DNA of 64,000 nucleotides from Mytilus californianus (Eukaryota > Mollusca > Bivalvia > Mytilida > Mytilidae). The number at the start of each line of letters is the position of its first letter. Position 1 is the first letter of the stretch. Location of the stretch: assembly GCF_021869535.1 (NCBI RefSeq), contig NW_026262734.1, positions 81,096,339 to 81,160,338 on the forward strand, read 5' to 3'. A program made the translations under genes and the position numbers. The notes beneath the pieces were generated by a model, which was not told the DNA's origin, made no database searches, and worked only from the letters and a program-made list of their open reading frames with translations. Shown here piece by piece: positions 58,071 through 64,000 of this stretch.

Positions 58071-58279
58071 TCACAGATTTAAACTTGAATGCGAGGAAAA
58101 GGAACGGTCTATTGTTTCAAATAAATATGTTGGGTCAATTTCTAATTAAGATGGCACTAGTTAAGATTTTTTGGATTTTCAAGACCGTTTTCTTGAATTT
58201 CTTTCACAACTTAGTAAACAAGATGTACTTGATATCGTTTCATTGCTTGATAAATAAAGCTTTCGGACAAGATATCTTT

Positions 58280-58870
58280 CTGTTTGACTGCATCAAAAAC
58301 TTTTGGTGATAGTAGCAAAGCAAACTGTTTGGATAAAGGCTTTATTATATAAACTTGAAAAAAATGGTATAAAAGGACACTTGTTATGCTTGTCGAAAAG
58401 TTACTTGTCTAGACATCTCAGAGAGTCGTCATAGAAGATTTATTATCAAATCATGGAAAATTAAACTCAGTGTGCCTCAGCGGTGTGGTATAAGGACGTT
58501 TGTTGGTTTTAATATACATAAATAATATATCTGATAGTATGCCCGGATTCAGAAGGCTTTTTACAGATGGTACTTGTATAGGTCATACTGCAACTGATGA
58601 ATTTACTTCAAATTCAATGAAAATGCTACATGAACAACAATTAATGTCACCTCACAAACATCTAGGTGTCATATCTAGTTTTAGACACATTTTTTATTCA
58701 AAAATTGATCCCATCAATTCTTTTAATTACATGTGTATGCTACAATCATGAAATTAAGAGTTATATCAGGCTTTTTGTTTGTTTTTCAATGCATTATTTG
58801 AATATTGTCACGAATAGCGTGGTCAGTCATAGCTTTTTAGTATTATATTATCATCGGTATCTACTGACTG
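58280..58870 (+). pseudogene. Non-LTR retrotransposon RT remnant (CR1/jockey-like)
   Basis: Across several frames: LLYKLEKNGIKGHLLC, SYLSRHL, IYINNISDSMPG, RLFTDGTCIGHTATDE, HKHLGV and ALFEYCHE. These correspond to the YLxxR, V-P-Q-G, YINDI, F-A-D-D-T, HLGV and ILEYA blocks of LINE RTs. The catalytic F-A-D-D is F-T-D-G here, so the enzyme would be dead even without the stops. It begins soon after the right target duplication of the foldback element. Confidence 0.7.
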
Positions 58871-59389
58871 GATTCTGTATTTCTGTATAAGTTCATGTGG
58901 TTTTGGAGTTGCCTTTCAGCAATATCTTTTTTCTACTGAGGATTCCATACCACATATTTTGTTGTTTATATTTATAGCTGCTTTGTATATAGTACCTTGG
59001 ATTAGAATAACTCCTGCTATAGTGTAAATGACTGCATCTGATGTGTTATTGTGAAGCGATAAGATCTGTTAAATTGATTTTCGATAGAATATTTCTAGTG
59101 TTTGTTTTTGTTTTTGTTTTTGTTTTTTTTTTTGTCTGGTAGACGAATGTCAATTCCCAAGAAGAGAACAGGAAGTACGTAAATGTGGAAAATATGTAGA
59201 CATGATATTGGGTTTAGCCCATTTTTTCCATTGGGACCGCCCCACTCACATCAGTGTATACATAGTTCGCCTTGCCTTTGGGATGTTTTAATAATCATGG
59301 ATGCTGACCTTTTTTTCAAGTTTGAGCTGTGTTTTATGCCAATATGTACAGCTGAATCTGATTGGTTCATTTCTGTATTTTTTTTATTT
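58871..59389. other. Low-complexity, no gene
   Basis: A TTTTTG-repeat tract at 59101-59133 is the main feature; no exon or known repeat seen. Confidence 0.4.
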
Positions 59390-60060
59390 TAAAGTTGAAG
59401 TCTTGTTTCTTTTGATGGTGGCCCGTGCTTTCCTATAACACTTTTGATGGGTTGGGTTGAGTGTTTTTCTTGAGTGCTATAACTCCCAACCGTACTTATC
59501 ATTGTTCTGAGGTCATTAGGAGAATTGGCAATGAGAGCGACCTCATCTGCACAAGTCGGAGATCCACAATATATATTTCCGATGTAGGTACTACATGTAC
59601 TAAGACCGCTGTTTTTTAGTTGCTTAAGTATATCATTTATATATACTTTGTACAGTTCAGTGCTAAGTATTCCTCCTTATCTTACTCCTTGTTGTACAGG
59701 GAAAGGTTTGGATATTAGACTATTCCATTTACTAGAAGTTGTGACAATAACCGGATTAAGAGCCAGAGGGTTCTACCTCCTCCTGATAGGAATAGTTTAC
59801 GGTGTAAGCTGTTAAGATTGACTACATCAAATGCAGACTTGGCATCCAATAGAGCAACAAAAACCAGTATCTTTTGGTCCATTGATTCTGAATTGGATTC
59901 TAGAAGTATGAGGGAACTGTATAGTGAAGATAACCTAGGAGTGAAACCTCGTTGTAGCCGGTTTTGAAGAATATCAATTATGTTTCTTAGCAATTTTCTC
60001 AGTGATATTTCCAGTATGTTCCCAATAATTGGAAGCACAGTGAGTTATCTGTATTTTTTG
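59390..60060 (-). pseudogene. Second non-LTR RT remnant, minus strand
   Basis: On the minus strand: LQRGFTPRLSSLYSSLILLE, FVALLDAKSAFDVVNLNSLH, VQQGVR-stop-GGILSTELYKVYIND and CADEVALIANSPNDLRTM. The order (RGF entry, DAKSAFD catalytic motif A, QGVRQGG-type motif B, ADD motif C) is that of LINE RTs. Motif C reads A-D-E, not A-D-D, and motif B has a stop. A frame change near 59700 links the two halves. It is dead and distinct from the plus-strand remnant at 58280. Confidence 0.75.
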
Positions 60061-60399
60061 GCCTCAGTTGATCGGTTACTAGACCAAGGTGTTGCGAGCT
60101 TGTTGAAATCTTCGTTCAAAACTTGGAGTAAGTAATTCTCCCTTTGTAGAATAGGTTTTATCTTCTACCGTAAGATTTTTTTTATTCTCCTTGGCGCATT
60201 TACAAGTTTATGAAATATTTTGCTGTCTCCTTACATATTACATATACTTGGTAATCATAAAAGATTATCATAGTTATTATAGTAAATAAAAGTACATTTA
60301 GCTAGGGTACCTGATGAGGATTTACCAACTTGCCTGGTCGAATGTGATCTCAGAAACACCAGTTGCAATTTTATTAAATCATTGAAATTTCTGTGGTCA

Positions 60400-60515
60400 G
60401 ACCTATCATCAGACAGTCTTAAAATTCAAAATTCTTCAAGTCTGACTTCCTATAACCAGACAGTCTTCAAATTTGACATTTCTCAAGTCCGTTATCCCTA
60501 TAATCCGACAGCCAG
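60400..60515 (+). repeat. Short tandem repeat, ~2 units of about 50-57 bp
   Basis: CAGACAGTCTTAAAATTC, CAGACAGTCTTCAAATTTG and CCGACAGCC follow related leads (ACCTATCATC, CTTCCTATAAC, TATCCCTATAAT) with TTCTTCAAGTCTGA / TTTCTCAAGTCCG between them. Confidence 0.6.
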
Positions 60516-61829
60516 TTTCGGCTCACGCGCGGTTACTTGTCTCTGAAATAAATATACTGTACCTAGACATGTAACGTTTCAATATATTTTTTTCATAGAG
60601 ACGGAGATTTTTTATCTTGTGGTTCGACGGACGTATACTGCTCATAATTAAGACTTTTTCGTCTTCGCACACATAAATTGCGTTATGTTTTTGATGCGTC
60701 GGGCCATATGTAGACTTAACTTTGCCATTTAAAAGGTCTCATGTTAAAAAGTTTTAAACTTTCCCATGTAATCATATAATTAATAGGCGTTCACCTGATT
60801 CCAATTTCTTTTGCAGAAAACTAGCTCGAACGTCATGTAAAACAAAAAAACTACTAACTTTGCATAATTCAACATCATGCACCTGTGCTTAAAATACTCC
60901 CCCCCCCCCCCCCCCCCCCGAAAAAAACGTATAATTTTATCCTGAATTTGTATATGAGTCTTATATAGATTCCCAGTACATGTTAACCGTTAAATACAAT
61001 TACATTACGGATTTTATATCAAACTAATGAACTGTCACAAACTATTGGACTGTCAGAATTTCAGAGTCGAATTATAGCTACGCTTCCAAAATTTCCAGTA
61101 ATTAAACCATTTGATTACCAAAGCCTTTAAAAATCCTTTCTAATATAAAAATGTGTAGAGTTGTATTATCTATGCACAGAACAATCTACTAAAGAAAGGT
61201 CAAACCAAATTTCAAGAAAGATTACTGTTTACGCCGTATTAAGGCGTATAAAGAAAGTAAAGTGAATATATACTTAAAAGCCCAAAAGGCTACAGATATG
61301 GACCATTATGTCGAGGCATATAGGCAAGGGAAACAGTAAGGTTAGCTGGGATTTGTCTAATGAATACAGCTGTTTGTAAAACCTTTTTAAGTTTTCAGCA
61401 AGAACTGGCATCCAAGAATAAAATAATTTACAAACTTATCGAAATATGAAGGCGACGTCCAAAATAACCAAATATCAAACTAAGTGTTCGTCTTCAGAAC
61501 GACCAACAGCTGATCTGCAATATCGATTTGAATATTAAATTCGTGTATTAATTCCTCTTCTATAAAAAAAAGAAATAACTATATTTGGTTAGAATAAAGC
61601 TTCTCTTTATTTAGTTGTTTCTTGGCTGATAACAATGTTTCCACAAACAAATATCTACGAAAACTGCATTTAGTGTTCTCTGTTTTCATGAAAATAATGT
61701 GCATTATTAGGTAATTGTGACGTCATAACATCCAAATTCTTTTGTAAATCATTCATATTTTCTTGATTTAATGCATTTCCAAACATTGTGTGCAACTTTA
61801 AAGTAGTTCTCAACAACTTTATTTTTCAG
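60516..61829. other. Non-coding, with a poly-C tract
   Basis: A run of about 21 C lies at 60899-60919. No exon or known repeat was recognised with confidence. Confidence 0.45.
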
Positions 61830-61900
61830 GGCCAAAACTTGGCTCTAATGCCCCTCCACAGAATATAGGGTCTATAGACTATAGAGAGTATTTAAATTAA
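61830..61900 (+). CDS. Candidate terminal exon, possibly of the NCD1-CARD gene
   Basis: After a strong acceptor (CAACTTTATTTTTCAG) a frame reads PKLGSNAPPQNIGSIDYREY, then LN and TAA. It needs one base from an upstream exon (phase 1). That is the phase left by the optional donor at 49657 in exon 5 of the NCD1-CARD gene, so the two could be joined across a 12-kb intron holding the foldback element. The evidence is only phase and acceptor quality; a chance fit is quite possible. Confidence 0.3.
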
Positions 61901-64000
61901 TAAGAATCATAAAAACAAAACTAATAGTTAGAAAAAATTAATATATAATGCAAGCATTAAACATTTTTATTGATTATTTATGACTTTAAATTACTATAAC
62001 AACACGAAACAAATGAAATATTCAGCCAAAAGGAGGAAGAGAGAGCCAGTTGTATGAAAAGGAATAACTCTAGTGTTTTGCAACTGAGCTAAAATTTAAA
62101 AAAACTAGTGTGGACAATGTATATTCATAACTTGCAAATTTTTGCATACAATTTCCAAATCTATTTCTATGTATTTTATACATGTAAAAATTATTACTTG
62201 AAGTTAAAGGTGGGGTAGGGGTGAAAATACATGTTAAAAAAATTCGGCTGATTAATTTTTAGATAGAATAGTGATTTAATTCAGTTAAAAAAGGTCAAAA
62301 TTGAGACTTTCTGAAGCTGTTAAACGGAATTATAGACCCCATTGACATAGAATTGTCCAATATTTATGGTATAGGTATTGGTCGATGTCCGCTATACAAT
62401 TTGTATCCCATACCAAAAATGTATATCTTTTTTCTAAAGCTTACATATTTTTTCTTCTGTAAATATAGACAGTCAAATTTCCTATAGGAACTCCCTTTAC
62501 GGCTAAAACTGTGCCGCTTTTACATGAAGTTTCGTAAAAAAAAATTTCCTAGAATTGAAAATTGATATGCACTACATTTTTAATCAAAGGTCAGGACATA
62601 GGGCTCTGCGGCATATTTTCAACATTTATATGCCTAGATTTTCTAAGAGTTTAAACTTAGCCTAAATTCTACACTGCACCTCCCTTTTGGGACTTCCTCA
62701 GAATTTAATTTCACCGCTATCATGTGCATTTATACTGGTAACATTCCCAAGTTATGTCTCTATGAGATGAAATATAGAGACCATATCAGGGAACCAGTAC
62801 CTAAACAAAACAAAATATATATGAATATTATATATCTCCCCAAAAGAGGCGTGGTTTGTGAAACAGCTGTATTTACAAAGTGAAACCTATACTTACATTT
62901 ATTCAAATAGAAAACTCTTGAAAAGCACTTTTTTATCAGAATCATAGTTTTAAAAAAATCACTGCATATACTCTAACTTTTCTTTTTCAATATATTTTAA
63001 ACCCAACCCTGTTTCAATTTTTTCAATTCTTTAATTATTGTCAGCTTACCATATATGCATGTTTTCTGACATGAAATGTCTAGAACCTGTTTGAAACTAT
63101 TCTGATAACAAATTGAAAGCATTGCAGAATACTATAAATGTAAAGTTTATTAGTTAATCATTCCAACTTTCAAGATTATATAAAGTATCCAATCCTACCT
63201 CTGTCTCCAGTCCACATCTTACTGTATGCATATTTATTTATGAAAGTTCACAATTTCTTCCTCAAATGGTCAGTTTAGAAATCTTGTCAAAACAAGATCA
63301 TCTCTAACCATGTATCTAACATTATGTAGCTAATATATGAATTAGAAGTGTTTAAACAAAGCCATATTTGCAAAAGTTGTATGTATGAAGTTACCAGTCT
63401 GATGTATGAATTCACTAAACGTTTTATAGAACTGACTGCTAACATCTTTGTTTTTTTGGGGTTTCTTTTTGTTGCATAACTGCCAAGCACAGTTATTGTT
63501 TTCTATACAAAAGACCTTTATAATAATAAAGTCATAGCATTTATAGGTTAAATTATCTGTTTTGCCATTGGAGCCTCAAATTTGCTAAATAATTCTGATG
63601 CTGTTGTGAATATGGAATATCTAATACATACATAGGATAGAACACACTATTATTAGTTTTATTGAGGTATTTTTGTATTTCTACCTTGTATTTTTTTATG
63701 CCGCAGTTACGAAAAAGCACATTCAGGTGTTACGGCTTACTGTTTGGTTATCGACAGGGAAAAATCACACCAACAACAACATTCATCAAAGATCTATAAG
63801 TTTCAATGACTGCATAGAGTAAATATAAGCACTTCTAAACAATTTGTATTAAAATATGCATATATTATGAATTTACTTTGCATTCAGGGCTTTAAGTAAA
63901 CTATGCATACTGTATACTGTGAATTTATGCTGAGTCATCATAGTTAAGGCCCAGAATTTTCTCAATCTGCATGAAGTATTAATAAAACTTTATATTTGAG
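61901..64000. other. AT-rich DNA, nothing supported
   Basis: Short frames only. Sequence around 62330-62420 and 62690-62870 has the feel of an interspersed repeat (TTATAGACCCCATTGACATA, CCCCAAAAGAGGCGTGG), but there is no second copy here to confirm it. Confidence 0.4.

Noticed and set aside
1-64000. tRNA and rRNA genes
   Set aside because: I scanned by eye for tRNA-type B-box sequence and for rRNA-like GC-rich conserved blocks and found nothing convincing; a covariance-model search would be needed to exclude them.

Overview
This is a 64 kb piece of an AT-rich eukaryotic genome with spliced genes, long introns and a very high load of decayed transposable elements. Several of the dispersed repeats (for example those containing GAAGATGTGGTATGA, TTTTGTCTCGCCTGC or GACTCATCAGTGACG) look to me like families common in marine mussels. 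I infer a bivalve, probably Mytilus or a close relative; that identification rests on memory and is unverified.

Layout. 1-4.7 kb: the 3' half of a Ty3/gypsy retrotransposon (RT, RNase H, DD35E integrase, polypurine tract, putative 3' LTR), cut by the window edge and broken by one in-frame TGA. 5.4-6.5 kb: a two-exon gene for a 134-residue protein with a winged-helix-like N-terminal half, whose last codons lie in a repeat. 7-12.3 kb: repeats, one MITE-like element and a possible minus-strand terminal exon (8.2-8.6 kb). 12.8-26 kb: two direct copies of a ~1 kb segment with decayed C2H2 zinc fingers, isolated exon-like stretches (one PHD-finger-like), a promoter-like CRE/YY1/ETS cluster at 18.0 kb, and a second decayed zinc-finger gene with PxDLS-type motifs on the minus strand, lying between inverted copies of a TIR element. 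27-38 kb: a decayed Penelope-like RT ending at a hairpin, more RT scraps, a TA-flanked MITE, and long stretches without recognisable content.

39.2-49.7 kb holds the clearest host gene: five exons, all with compatible splice phases, join an NCD1 domain (the NAB1/NAB2 conserved region 1) to a C-terminal CARD. Its introns carry antisense LINE and RT debris. A sixth exon at 61.8 kb fits in phase if an optional donor in exon 5 is used.

50.1-58.1 kb is a complete foldback-type element of about 8 kb. It has perfect 9-bp target duplications, matching termini, TIRs of several hundred bases, and two arrays of a ~190-bp satellite in opposite orientations (about 7 units against about 23). A retroelement fragment is nested in the short arm and I see no transposase. 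LINE fragments follow at 58.3-60.1 kb. The rest, to 64 kb, shows little beyond low-complexity tracts.

The two items that best repay follow-up are the NCD1-CARD gene and the asymmetric satellite-bearing foldback element.
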